Shown here piece after piece: positions 24,740-36,399 of a stretch of DNA of 64,000 nt. Position 1 is the stretch's first letter, and every line of letters starts with the position of its first letter. The notes beneath the pieces are model-generated. The model worked only from the letters and a program-made list of their open reading frames with translations. It was not told where the DNA came from and did not search any database. Location: the NCBI GenBank assembly GCA_026120185.1, contig JANUWF010001479.1, forward strand, positions 310,001-374,000. The letters are read 5' to 3'. The DNA comes from Voacanga thouarsii (lineage: Eukaryota > Streptophyta > Magnoliopsida > Gentianales > Apocynaceae). The position numbers were made by a program, and so were the translations under genes.

Positions 24740-24874
24740 TAATATTTTTATACTACTTTAATACAAATCCCTAGATATATGATATTTTTGTTACATTTTT
24801 TAAATTTCTCTATGCTATTTTGCAGGTTCTTTTCTTTGGTATATTCTTTAATATTAACTTATTGGAAAAAAGCC

Positions 24875-25010
24875 ATTTGAGTTGGTTGAGATAATTGATG
24901 TTTGGAATTCCACATTGATATTTCAAGTTCGAATTTCTCTAAGAACATGAGTCATGTACGCACCTTTGGGTAGCGGATATAGATTTTTTTATGAATAAAA
25001 AATTTTTAAA
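24875..25010 (+). mobile_element. Possible tRNA-derived SINE fragment
   Basis: GAGTTGGTTGAGATAATTGA (A-box-like, from 24887) is followed about 50 bp later by TTCAAGTTCGAATTTC (B-box-like, from 24927) and then by a tail with TAGCGGATATAGA and a T-rich end. This is the layout of plant tRNA-derived SINEs. No target duplication was found. Confidence 0.35.
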
Positions 25011-26028
25011 AAAATTAAATAATAGCCCATAGGAAAAAGACCACATACATGTTTATTCTGCATTTAGACAATTTGACTAGGTTTTAGAATTTAATTAGTA
25101 AATTGCATAAATTATAAGTATTATATCACAGAATGCTTACTTTGTAAGTTTCACATCTATAGAATTTTCTTTCAACATTCTTGTTGTCCACGAACTGTAT
25201 AATGGTGCTCTTCTTGCACAGTAACAGCAAATTTCATTTGCATTAAACATCGATCATCTTGAGTAAGTTGTATTAGAATAGAAGAATCTTTAGATATTTT
25301 GATAATTTTTACAAAGTTTGCAAAAGTCTACAAATTTGTTTTATTGGCCAAATATTGACTGAAATACGAATAATGAGACATTTCTAATTTGTAACCCAAA
25401 TACACTTTTTTGAAAAACAGGAATTAAAGTGCTTCTACTACCAAGTCAATGGGCTATTTTGTTATGAACCCTGAAAAAAATTACACTCGAGATCCTTAAC
25501 ATTTGAAGATATTGCATATTTAACTAATTTAAATAAGACATTGTGTGGGACTATTTTTGTAATTTTAAAAAGTAGATAAATGTGAGTTTTAAATAGAAAT
25601 TTTTAATTAACATCAAGGCATATGGTTGTATTGAAATAAAACCAGGGCCACATATTTAATTAAATGTAGTTTGAATATAAAATAAAAAATGTTTGAATTA
25701 AATACAAGATTTGATTTTGAAAATAGATAAATATAAATTAATACTCAAGGAAAATTACCCGGTTAGGTTCAATACACCTTTTTTCATTTGCCCTTGGAGG
25801 ATCAAGGCCACATAATTTGGCAGTTTGTTAAATTGTTTGGCCATTTCGGAGTTAAGATGAAATCTTTGTTAAATTCAATAATTTTAGATTTTATCTAACT
25901 GCGAGTTAATCTATAAGTGTTTTGAGTTTTATGCCATTCTTGTTTATTTCTAACAATTTTTTTTTTTTTTTGGGGAGGTGGGTGGTTGGGATGTTGCGGT
26001 GAGCGGTATGCACAAGTTTTTAGCCTTT

Positions 26029-26310
26029 GCCCCTTGGAGGTGATGCTTTCTATCCCCTACAATTTCCACTATAACATCTATCAGAGGTATTGCAACATCC
26101 CACGCAACTTCACACTTACCAAAATTTATATACTACTTATACCCTAATTAGATATGTAGTATATACTATTTATAACCAACTTCATACCTAAAATTTTTAG
26201 ACAATTTTAGAGTTTACAAATTGTGTAGCTCTAAATTTGCCCTTTATAGGTGATGCATTCCATCTCGTACATTTTCCACCCTAACACCTAACAGAAGTAT
26301 GGAAAATCCA
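26029..26310. repeat. Spaced direct repeat, two copies of about 74 bp
   Basis: Copies at 26029-26102 and 26237-26310 share TTGCCC, GGTGATGC, TTCCA and a common ending GTAT..(A/C)A..TCC, with about three quarters of positions alike. No known family is recognised. Confidence 0.5.
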
Positions 26311-27427
26311 AGTGTTATTTTAGGGGTTTAGTTCAAATTTAAATTTATCGTCTAACTTATTATTATTGTGTTTTAATAGATATGCTTGGTAAGAATAAAC
26401 TTTTGAACCTTTATTCTTTTCAATACATATCCCTTATAAAATAAGTTTTCACTTTAGCGATTTTTAACATTTTTCCCTCTACGGATTAGTAATTTTATTT
26501 TATTTTTGTTTTTCTTATGTATTTTGAGTTTTAAAGTTTCATATTTTTAAATATAAAACTTCCATCAGGGTATTCAATTTTTATATGGTAATTAACAATT
26601 TTTACTATATTATAAATTTAAAATACTTTCACTGATTTGGAATAATTTTAACCATGTTAGGATAATATTGTATATTAAAAACTACTACAACAATTAAAAT
26701 GTGCATAATATTTTTTAAAGAAATAAGTGAAATAAAAAAGAGAAAATAATAATTGCGTTCTTACGTATAGGGCAGCAACTAGTATATGATATTATTTATA
26801 CACAAAAAGATTCTACTATTTTATCTCTACGAATTTAAGAAGTATTCATTTTATTTGTATTTGAATGTCTTGTTTTGATAAAGATTCAAAAGAATATTTA
26901 ACTGTACATATGTTATTACTTTTTTTGGGCATAAATTATCACCTTGCTTTTATTGGTGTGACTCATGAGTTAATAGAACTTGTATTATTTAAATTAAGGA
27001 TATTAAAAGGTTAATTTCAATTAGCCATTCAAAAATAGTATATTTTTGCAATTAACTCCTTCTCGATCCAAATTAGGGGATCATGTTTCAATAAAAATTT
27101 CAAAATTTTCAGTTAAGTCCTTTTGTCCTTTCTAATGGATTGGTCCAAATTTGATTGTCTAAACGGACTATTGGAAAAAAGAAAAAAGTTTGGGCCAAAT
27201 GCGCAATTTCACTTATATTTTTTCTTTTCTTTTGTGCCCCTATCCCTTTCTTATTCCTTTTTAGCTGCAATTAGAATTAATTTATTGAAAATATATTTTG
27301 AGGTGAACTGAGATGATAGATTTACTCTATTTATTTTTCTATACCAATCACTTAAACAGTCAAATCTAACTAGAACCATAAAAGAAGAAGAGGACGGAAT
27401 GGTGTAATTGAAAATTTTGAAGGAAAA

Positions 27428-27551
27428 AATTGCTCGAATCAATTTAAGATGGACTTAATTCCAAACTATTTATTTTTAAAGGGCCAAATAATTGCTCGAA
27501 TCAGTTCGAGAGGGACTTAGTTCCAAACTAGTCATTTTTAAAGGGCCAAAT
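27428..27551. repeat. 62-bp tandem duplication
   Basis: Two adjacent 62-bp units (27428-27489 and 27490-27551), each beginning AATTGCTCGAATCA and ending TTTTTAAAGGGCCAAAT, with a handful of differences. Confidence 0.85.
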
Positions 27552-27718
27552 TACAATTAACTGGGAGATTAATGTACAAATTTAGACCGAAAATATATTT
27601 AATAAAAGCTTGAAGCTCACAATCACAATCATGAAAAATAAGTGGTGAATAGATACACATCCGTGAAGAAGCCCCTAAGAATGCTATATATATTAAACCA
27701 GAAGCACCAATTCTGCTC

Positions 27719-29726
27719 TTAGAAGCAGCCTGTCTTCATATGCTTTTGAAGCTCTAACCTGCATAACTGTAGTTCACCAAGCTGAATCTTTGACCTCTCG
27801 ATGTCATGTTTCATCACTTCTATTTCCTTGCCGGAGTTTGTCAATTTCTTTCTCAAACCTTTATGATTCATTCTCAATATGGCTTGAGATTTGGTTCTTT
27901 GATAGTTTGATCCAGCAGCTGTAAGTATTCTTGTCATTGATACTTGCTCAAGAAGTATAAATTGTGTTGCTATGTTCACTGGCAGCCGATCATTCTTCAT
28001 CGCGTGCTTACGTGCTTCTTGGGATAGTTTGTAGTAGTCAATTACTCTACATATCTTGCTTCTTTCCTCCTCTGTCAGGTTAGGATGTGCCTGTATAGTT
28101 AAACACAGAATTTTTTTACTGGATTAATGGAATGTAGAAATGTTAAGTACTCAAAGAAATGTGTATAAAGGAATCTAAGAGTTTCCAATGTCGGGGGATT
28201 TGAGAAGTTTCAGCTACAAGCTCACTTACAGGTATCATTTTGGTCAGTGCAAGAATGCATACCTTTAGATACATGTCTATGGCTCTATAAAGATTGTCAT
28301 TGGAGTTCCGAGCATCTCTAGGCAATGCTGAAGTTAGTAACTGGAAACTTGTTGCTGGAAGGTTCACATCCCTTGCAACTAGCACAAGATACTCATCCAT
28401 TAGTTTTCCAACAACTGATATTTTGAACTGTGGATTGCCAGATGCAAGAGAAGAATAAGTTTGAACAACTTTAGTTACAATGTCGACATCAAAAAGAGTA
28501 GGACTATTCCTAATCAGAAGACCCGTCACCCTACAGCACTCTAAGGTGAAGGCTATCCTCTTTTCGAATTGGTTTAGTAATCCTGAATTGACTTGCAGAA
28601 TTAGACCTATCTTGAAAAGATGAAGCAGAAAATTGCAAGAAATGGCATTTGCTTCTTCTGGTAGTATCCTTATTATTTTTTCAGCTGTTACTCGATGTAG
28701 CCGGGTAGCCAGATTTTTGTGATTGAGATTCTTGTTTGTCACTGGGATTTGAGAAAGCCATTTTTTGGTCCATTGAGCTACGCATGATCCCACAAGCTCA
28801 GGTTTGATTTTTTTCCTTTTGATTGCGGCAATCAGTTCAACAAAATGGTCTATCCTAAGAAATGAAACATCTTCAAACCACCAATCTTCTGCTAACTCCT
28901 CCTTGGCAACCTTGAAGAACAATTCATCATAGGCAAAATCACTGCAATTTTTCTCTAGGCAAACTTTCCAAGCAATGGATTCCACGCACTGTCTTATAAT
29001 CTGTAGATCTTTAGCCCATGAAGAGAGTGATTCACAACTTTTCAAAACCCGAAATGTGTCTTTCCGCGATGAAAGAATCACATAGCTCATGAAAGCCTCT
29101 GTTACAGAGATGAGATTTCCAGGTTCAGGTTCATCACTCATTTCCAAGAAGTTTGCAGCACAGTATAGAGGGCCAACGTTGGCTGCCGTAAGATTGATCT
29201 TCATTCCATAGCAGAATTTCACTACGAGTTCAAACATTTTAGCTCCACCAGGAAGATTATCAATCTTGATACTAGGACTGCTTCCAGTTTGAAGTACCAA
29301 TCTATTTAGATAACCACTTCGTGACACCATAGGGAACTGAAAGAATCAAGAAACAAAAATTCCTTCCATTGCATCATTTCTAGGACACAGTTTGAAACCA
29401 AGAGGCAGGAAAGTTGCAAGAATTCACCTTATTCAAATGGAAGCTGTCTTCCCCAATCTGAATGATCAAATCACTTGTAGCACTGGCCTTGACAAACCTG
29501 TTTGTTCATTGATGATAGTCAATTGCAACAGTCTAAAGATCTATACGGATGATTTAGAAACAGAAAGGAAACAAAGGATATACCAGCTTTTGTTTCTTCT
29601 TTCTAAGGATTCTGCATTTTTGCTTGCTTCAGCCTGAAAAATCAGAGAAGGACTACTCTTTTCGACAGAAATCGATCCCACAATTGGAATCTCCTTCCTA
29701 TAACATTTCATACCAATCGTAGCCAT
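27719..29726 (-). CDS. BTB/NPH3 (NRL) family protein, probable CUL3 adaptor, 4 exons
   Basis: Exons on the minus strand: 29726-29584, 29497-29428, 29336-28263, 28090-27719. All junctions are GT-AG; the spliced frame gives 552 aa, normal for the NPH3/RPT2 (NRL) family. The BTB/POZ fold runs from about residue 56 (SDLIIQIGEDSFHLNKFPM) to about 165, and holds FCYGMKINLTAANV and CAANFLEMSDE. The NPH3 domain starts near residue 222 (DWWFEDVSFLRIDHFVELI) and includes NLYRAIDMYLKAHPNLTEEE across the last intron, and QFILLEQ. The last 50 residues are charged and heptad-like, a likely coiled coil. Family members link CUL3 ubiquitin ligases to membrane signalling such as phototropism or polar auxin transport. 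The exact member cannot be named. A further open frame into intron 3 (to 28143) is intron read-through. No disruption was seen. Confidence 0.92.
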
Positions 29727-29739
29727 TCCTTAGGAACTT

Positions 29740-30452
29740 TGATCACTTTTGTGGTCAGTCTGGTTTAATTGTTCTTCATTGGCATGATCAATATTGCTAC
29801 TCCTTAGTTGGATCAAATTTGAATACTTTTATGGCATTAATGGTGGAATTGGAATGTAACCAACTGAGCTACTGATGGAGAAAGTTTTGCAATGTGAATG
29901 AGCCTGCATTAACATGTATTTTTCTGGATGTTGGCTCCACTTAGGCATGTGCTAATAGTGACTGCAGATGGCAAAAGACAGCTACACTTCTTAATGGCCT
30001 AACCACTCAAACTACATTATAGTTAATTTATGTACAAGATGGATAAACTTAAGTGAATCTCAAAGTAAAAAGACTTTAGACGAATCTTTTCATTGTTATT
30101 GTATAGTTCGGACTTGTTTAGTATTGAATTGGAACCAAGATTAAAAAAGCTCTTCTGGCGAAGAAGCCCGCACTTCTTTTGTTGAAATAAGGATAAATTA
30201 GTTAATAGGGAGTGAATTTGAAGAGGTTTGAAGGGATTAGGAATATGGATTAATTGAAGAGATTAGGCGTTTCATGATTTGCAGAAATTAGGAGTTTGAT
30301 AAGATTTCAATGTGTCACGTGGTCGCACAGGACAATGCTAGGGGTGGCTCTCTCAGAAGTTTTTGCAGCACCTATTAGAAGTATTTTTATTAATATGCAT
30401 TAGGTTTAGAATTTGATTTATATTTTTCAACCCCATATAGACACATATCAAT

Positions 30453-30501
<49 letters not shown>

Positions 30502-31785
30502 CAAGATTTTCCCTAAATGATGGTACATAAAAGAAGATTTTGTGCTTATTTTATTAAAGGGTTATTTTTGTCTATATCACTATTTTAAATGTAAAATAAC
30601 ACAATGAAAAGAGAAATTGGCAAACAATGAAAAGAGGAAAAAATTAACAGAGAAATGGAAACGGTTTGCAGAAATCCCAATTTCATGGTTTCTTTGTGGA
30701 AACTATTTTTATGGATCTAGCACTATGCACATGCGGATGCATGGGGTAATATATAATTAGTTAAATTACATTATTAGTAAACGTTTAAATTGGTAAAGTT
30801 ATTTTCTTTTTAGTATTTATAAATTAAATTTTCTTTTATTGTTTTTTTAGATTGTTTGTTTGATTTGCAGTGTCAATTTATTGGGTAAAAAATTTAGCTA
30901 TTTTAAAATTCAACATAACTGCCATATTGCTTAGCATATTATTCTATATTTATTTTTCAATAATAATTAACTAATTCGACGAAGTTCTAAAAAAATTAAT
31001 TCAATGGTAGCCAATTATAAGGCCATAATTAAATGATTCCACCAAAAAAAACACAAAAAACACAAAAAACAAAAGAGAAGAAGAAACACTCTTAATATAA
31101 ATTATGTTAATCCTCACATATAGATTCAATTTTTTTTAAAGTTCAGAGACGTAATTTTATTGTAAGGAATAATTTACTCTAATTATAGAAAGAATAATAA
31201 AAAGAAGATCTTCCATACAGGAATGAAAAAGACAAACTAGCCTACAAATTAGCTAAACATCCAACATGAGTAAGCTCCAATTTAATTTTCTAAATCTATT
31301 CGAATAAAAGCAATAAAACATGTCTCGATTGAGTTAATGTCTTTAACCGAAGATAACACAATCAAATTCAGGGACAGAATCAGAGGGAGGCGAGGGATGG
31401 ATAGCGTCCGTCCCACGAAATTCTTTAAAATTATGAATTCTCTTAGAAAAAAATTAATTTTTTTTAAAAAAATATTCTCTTAAATTTTATTTTTTGTCTT
31501 CAAAAATTTTCAAAAAATATATAATATTATTTCTTAATATATCTTTTCATATAATTTGATCACTTAATTTCTGATTTTGTCTTTAAGACTAGATTTCTGG
31601 TTTTTGTCTTTAATCAACTTCCAAAGATTACAGTGGAAGAAAGAGATTTTAGCAAATCAATATTTTCCAACAATAGCCTAAAGCTTCCCTATGTTACCAA
31701 GCCAACAGTGGGGTTTTTGTGGGGCCATTCTGCATCAACTAGCTCGTATGTTGAGCGAGCTTTTTTTCTGACTTTAATGTATTAA
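29740..31785. other. AT-rich intergenic DNA
   Basis: No gene is seen. It contains an (AT)15 microsatellite (30469-30498) and many A/T runs. It probably includes the promoter of the NPH3 gene next to 29726. A 27-bp stretch at 31724-31750 resembles 33004-33030 inside the MULE2 transposase. Confidence 0.5.
30469..30498. repeat. (AT)15 microsatellite
   Basis: 30 bases of pure AT repeat. Confidence 0.95.
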
Positions 31786-31790
31786 TAAAA

Positions 31791-31960
31791 TGCGTCCTCA
31801 TTAAAATAGGATGTATCTTTATAATGAATCTTTATTAAAATAAAATACATTCTTTTAAAGTGTCCAATCGGATACGCATACCAAAGATGCGCCCTCATTT
31901 AAAATTTAGGACGCATTACTGTAATGCATCCTATTTTAATGAGGACGCACTAATGCGTCC
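31791..31960. repeat. Inverted repeats and palindromes at the MULE2 3' end
   Basis: A 23-bp stretch (31791-31813) is the exact reverse complement of 31928-31950. Inside the second arm region are two local palindromes: AGGACGCATTAC/GTAATGCATCCT (31908-31932) and GGACGCA/TGCGTCC (31943-31960). The theme GGACGCATT/AATGCGTCC also occurs at 35128-35149 beside the PMD remnant. Confidence 0.8.
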
Positions 31961-32260
31961 TATACTTAATAACGCATCAGAACATCCTGTTAGTACATTT
32001 TAATTTGAAAATATTACATTATGCATTTCGTCAATGCGTTGTTTGTAAACTATTTTCTTTTTTGTAATTTAGAAGTTCCAAATTAGTTTTTTTTCGCATT
32101 TGGCAAGCATTCGGACACGTTTACTTTGAGGAATTGTTGAATTTTGTAAATTAGCTAACTTCGTATTTTGGGCACATTCTATAGATGCATCCTAATTAAA
32201 AATAGTATTAAATAACGAAACTATTGTAAAATAAATTATTTATCATTAAATAGATTTTGA

Positions 32261-34700
32261 TCAATACAAGTGCACAGAAAAATTGTGCAATTTATTGCCC
32301 AGGTTCGAAACAAGTGTTGCTACAATTTCTCCTATTATGTCCCGTTTGATGATAATTTCTACACCTTGGAGGGGACCCTTCATTTCGGTAGTCCATCTCA
32401 CGTCGAAGATGTGCGATACGCCTTTGCCTAGGTCTATTACCTTTAAGTATTGGTGCGTAGCCCTCGAACAAAAATTCAGCATTACGCCAGGAATTTTTGT
32501 TACTGAGAAGATAGAAATCATGGTTGTAAGCTGCAACGTATTTTTCCATGGAATAAATAGGCCAAACAAAATCAGAAGGTTGCCAGCCACGGTATCAACA
32601 AACTTCAAATACATGTATGAATGGCAATCCAACGATATTCCATTTCGTACATGTACATCTCGTGAAGTTATTTTCACTGTATAAACATTTTTACCTTTCC
32701 CTATAGCTCTTGCGGGTGTTCTTACACTAAAAATTCTAGCCCTTTCATTGTATTGCACAACTCTAAAAGTTCTAGCCTTTTGTAAAGTTGCCTGAAATGA
32801 CTTCCATATTAGGGGATGAAATAGTTTGTTATAGTGAGTAGCCTCAGTTTGATGCAGGTTAAAGTACTCGACAACCTTTGTAAATGTTGCATAAACAATG
32901 CTTTAACTGGTAATGCCCGTGTTTTTTTAAAAATACTATTCAACGATTTAGACAAATTCATCGTCATACAACCGTATAGATTTCCACCATCATGTGAAAG
33001 TGAGCCAATCTGCATCAACTAGTTGTATGCTTCCTGATTGTGTTCTCTTATTTAACTCATTGCAGATTCGAATTTCAACTTCTTCCTTTCAATTCCAAGC
33101 TTGTACATCAGCCTCTTCAATTCGGTATTCTTGAACACCATATTAAAGTTGGCACAAATGTCGACAATACCTATGGACTCCCATTGGCTTAATCCATCCA
33201 GATTGTCTCCTCATAGAAGATAAGATGTTTGGGTGCTTGTCGGACACAACACAAACATACATTTCGCACACTACATGATTCCAGACTAGTTTAAGAAACC
33301 ATTCCCAACTATCTATAAATTCAGCATCAACAACCGTAAAAGCCAGGGGAAACACGTAATTGTTAGCATCCCAAGTGTTTGCGATCAACAGAACACCCCT
33401 ATAAGCCCCTCTTAAATGGGTGCCGTCAATTGATATTATCAGATGATAATGCCTAAATCCCTCAATTGATGGTTTGAAAGCCCAAAATACTTGAATATAT
33501 TGGTGTCTCCTGCACTGATGTCGTGGTGTTTCCAGTTCACAATTATTCTAGGATTTGAATCCTGTAATGTCAACATGTAGCTAGGTAGTCCTTTGAATGT
33601 AGAAGATCATATACCATATAAAAACTCAATAGTCACTTTCCTGGCATACTAGCCCTTCCGGTAAGAACATCCAGCATGGAATTTGTCATGAACAACTCGC
33701 AGTATAGTACTAACACATGTCTCAGAATCGTCTCTGATGAGGTGCAATACGTGCTGTGCAATAAATTTGTGAGATAGATTTCTATTGTTGTTTATGACCC
33801 TTTCGACACATGTGTGCTCACCATTTTAAACCGATATTTCCCAACATCCAGTGCTAGCCTTCTTAATGACCTGGATATACCAAGCACATGAATTTATTTT
33901 CGTGTGTATTCTTGCAGGAGGCAATCCAAACTGCACTCTTTCTCTTGATAACTAAGAATTCGCATCCCTTCCTTACGTGCCACACTCGAATGACATGAAC
34001 GACTTGTGACTTATTCTAAAAATACATTTAATGCATTAACTCCCAATTCTCTTTTGACCATTCATCAATGTGAAGGTCATCTCTGGCATAGAAAAAGTCA
34101 TTGTCAAGTGCCCCCGTACCAATATCTTGAAAACTGTTGTATGAATGCATATTTATTCGTGGGACTGCTATGCATTGTACTATTATTGGTGAACCACGAA
34201 TTGTCATGTCCTGTATGTCTATAATATTGTCATAGCCACTATCGGAACTGCTGCCATCATCACCGTCATAAGTGAATTTTGCATTGTACCCACGTTCCCT
34301 CTTGGAATTGGGATTCCATCGATGCTAGAAGTTGGCACTAGTGAGTCCATGACTGTTGTCCTATTAATTATTGGTTGCTATGTTGATCTTGTTTTGGTCG
34401 GATTACGTAGGTTTAGCATAGGACCAACAATTTGGGTTGGTGTTGGGTTTTGAAACACTATTGTTCGCATTTTGTCTTGTTAGAGTAGCAAATCTGTGTA
34501 ACTGATCCCAACATTGGGCGGGTGTTGCGTGGTGAATGAAGTTGATGTGGTGGTAATGTGTCCGTAAGTATATTGGGCATTTCCATAAAGAATTGTTGGG
34601 GCGCTATGTTGCACATTTAAAATAGGATTTGCCTTTATGTAAATATATATGCCACCTTCCTTGAAAATATAGTGCAAACTGTAGATGTGTTCCATATCAG
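32261..34700 (-). pseudogene. MURA-type transposase of MULE2, decayed
   Basis: On the minus strand the catalytic core reads ISIDGTHLRGAYRGVLLIAN (about 33440-33380) with FPLAFTVVDAEFIDSWEWF, and VVSDKHPNI (near 33240). Both of these Asp residues are kept. Next come HDGGNLYGCMTMNLSKSLNS (about 32990) and a SWIM finger (CTCTKWNIVGLPFIH, about 32650) in which the second-pair Cys is Phe. A tail with zinc knuckle CRNYHQTGHNRRNC ends near 32290. The frame changes several times, and stops occur for example near 33145 and 33050. The N-terminal part (34700-33600) is low complexity. Not functional. Confidence 0.8.
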
Positions 34701-35147
34701 CATTATCCTACAGTAAAATTAACCCCCATTGAAATGTACACCTAAGGATATCTCAGTAATATCTCCAGTATAACTGTTGTGCTATTAGTTCCCATGTATG
34801 AATGGACTTTCTCGACTAGTGTGTGGAATGGTATTTTACGTTGTATTTTTAGCGTTTTTCGACACGGGCCGTCAAATCTTACTAAACTAACTTCATAGGA
34901 TATCACGCAATCCCTCAAAAATATATAGAGCTAATGGTGATTCAAGAGACATGGCTATTTAGTGAGTAATAATGGGAGTACAGAATGATAAATATAGTTT
35001 TTGAGTGATGAAATGAAGGGAAAGAATGCGGGTTTTATAGACACAAAGGACACATTAGTTTGTGTTGTGTCAAATTCCAACCACGGGACAATTGAAAAGC
35101 CACAAAATGAGGGGAATCTGTGCTATTGGACGCATTCATATAATGCG

Positions 35148-35536
35148 TCATAATGAAAAGTGTACTAGAGATATGGCGACAACCCTAAGCCCCCACAATA
35201 TGACGACATCTCCTAACATCACAGTAGCCTCTTCCACCTGTAGATGGAATGTATGTGTGTCGGGACACCATCTCTCAACCAGTGCAATCACAAGGGCATG
35301 GTCTACCTGAAGGAACCTAGTCCTAGATATCCCCTCGAAACCAACCATATCAATGTAATCCATTACCCAAAGTGAGAATGGGTATAAATCCAAAAAACGG
35401 GAATCACAACAACTAAACGCTAACGACACGTAACACGTCTGAGCGTTTCATGACCAAATCAACGAAGATCGGTCTGTCTAGATAATAATCCCTCCACATT
35501 AGGTTCGGGAACAGTATCCACACAAACTCGGTCCAT
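35148..35536 (-). pseudogene. Truncated PMD gene of MULE2
   Basis: From ATG 35536 the start (MDR....VEGLLSRQTDLR) parallels that of the MULE1 PMD. After a frameshift it has RSSLIWS, then DMVGFEGISR, FLQVDHALVIALVERWCPDT and HTFHLQVEEATVMLGDVVIL. It is cut after WGLRV, about 130 residues in, by a palindrome. The rest of the PMD domain is missing. It carries at least two stops. Confidence 0.75.
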
Positions 35537-35540
35537 CCTA

Positions 35541-35880
35541 AAGAAAATATTATCAAAATAAAATCTTTAATATTATACTAAGGCATTAATTGTCGGTGTT
35601 ATTTTTGTCTAAAATACTACAATGCTTTAGCAAAACTGCTTTATATCTTATTTTATTCGTGAAATACTAAAAATTTTATTATTTATTCCTTATCAATCGA
35701 AGTATTTTACTCTTTTTTTTTATAAATATTTTTTATAAAATTAATTTTTATTTTTTATTTTTTTGCATGAGTTAAATTATAACTAATTTTATTTGTGGAA
35801 TAGACAAAATTAAGTCTCCTTGAAGAAGCATTAAGACAAATAAAAATGATTAAAAATAAATAAAATTTAACTTCAACTCT
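35541..35880. other. AT-rich spacer
   Basis: Very AT-rich, with no gene or terminal repeat recognised. The right end of MULE2 should lie here or was lost. Confidence 0.4.
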
Positions 35881-36185
35881 TAATAAGGTTTTTTCTACTA
35901 GATTCAATCCAGACAACGAAATCCACCTTTTCGGGCTTTCACTGACTTCTTTGGTGACCTACTGCCAGACAGAGATCTGATTGACTTTGACTCAGGTGAA
36001 AGCAAGCACTTTGGGACTTGGTTTTAGAAAGACTTTTCGTTTCTTAGGCACAGGCAACGGTTGTAAGAGTCCACCTTTCTTCAAATGACCGGCCTTATCT
36101 TGCTGGCAAATAAGGCATGTCTTCACAAAATCAGCAATATCATCTCACACCTGGGGCCAATAATAGCCCTGTTGCTCGAAATCTC
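35880..36185 (-). pseudogene. Gypsy retrotransposon integrase fragment
   Basis: The minus strand reads GYYWPQV, a stop, DDIADFVKTCLICQQDK, then GLLQPLPVP. This is the zinc-binding (H2C2) end of a Ty3/Gypsy integrase and the linker into its catalytic core. The catalytic core is lost after about 60 residues. A short open frame to the right (36190-36378) may be more of the same polyprotein but shows no clear motif. Confidence 0.72.
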
Positions 36186-36399
36186 TCTCTTAGTTCTGTA
36201 ACAAGGCAATCCACACGATCACGAGTCCGCTTATAGCAGAGTAAGCTGAAAAAGTCCCTTCTATCTTATTAGTAATAAAGGCCTTGCAATAAAAAAAGTG
36301 CACGTTGAAAAAAGAAATGGAGCTCGAACAACACCTGATGAAAAATCTACTCATCTGCGGGAAAGAAAGCAAACCCATTCAAATCGTCAAGGGATGGTA

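Larger units (their letters stand above)
23400..27700. other. AT-rich intergenic region
   Basis: No gene is recognised between the RING gene and the NPH3 gene. It holds a long TA microsatellite (24207-24254), a MITE copy (about 24455-24739), a possible SINE (about 24875-25010), a diverged direct repeat of about 74 bp (26029-26102 and 26237-26310) and a 62-bp tandem duplication (27428-27551). Open frames here are short and resemble nothing known. Confidence 0.55.
31786..35540 (-). mobile_element. MULE2: second, internally deleted Mutator-like element
   Basis: On the minus strand this has the same plan as MULE1: a PMD gene (35536-35148) followed by a MURA-type transposase (about 34700-32261), with palindromes after each. 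Only the first part of the PMD survives; it stops at a palindrome (35128-35149) and the transposase region begins soon after. Terminal inverted repeats and a target duplication could not be found, so the outer limits are set by the recognisable parts only. All genes carry stops and frameshifts. Confidence 0.65.

Noticed and set aside
28143..28262. Extension of the NPH3 exon 3 frame to 28143
   Set aside because: The conserved family sequence runs from MYLK at 28263 to AHPNL at 28090 across a clean GT-AG intron; the extension is intron read-through.
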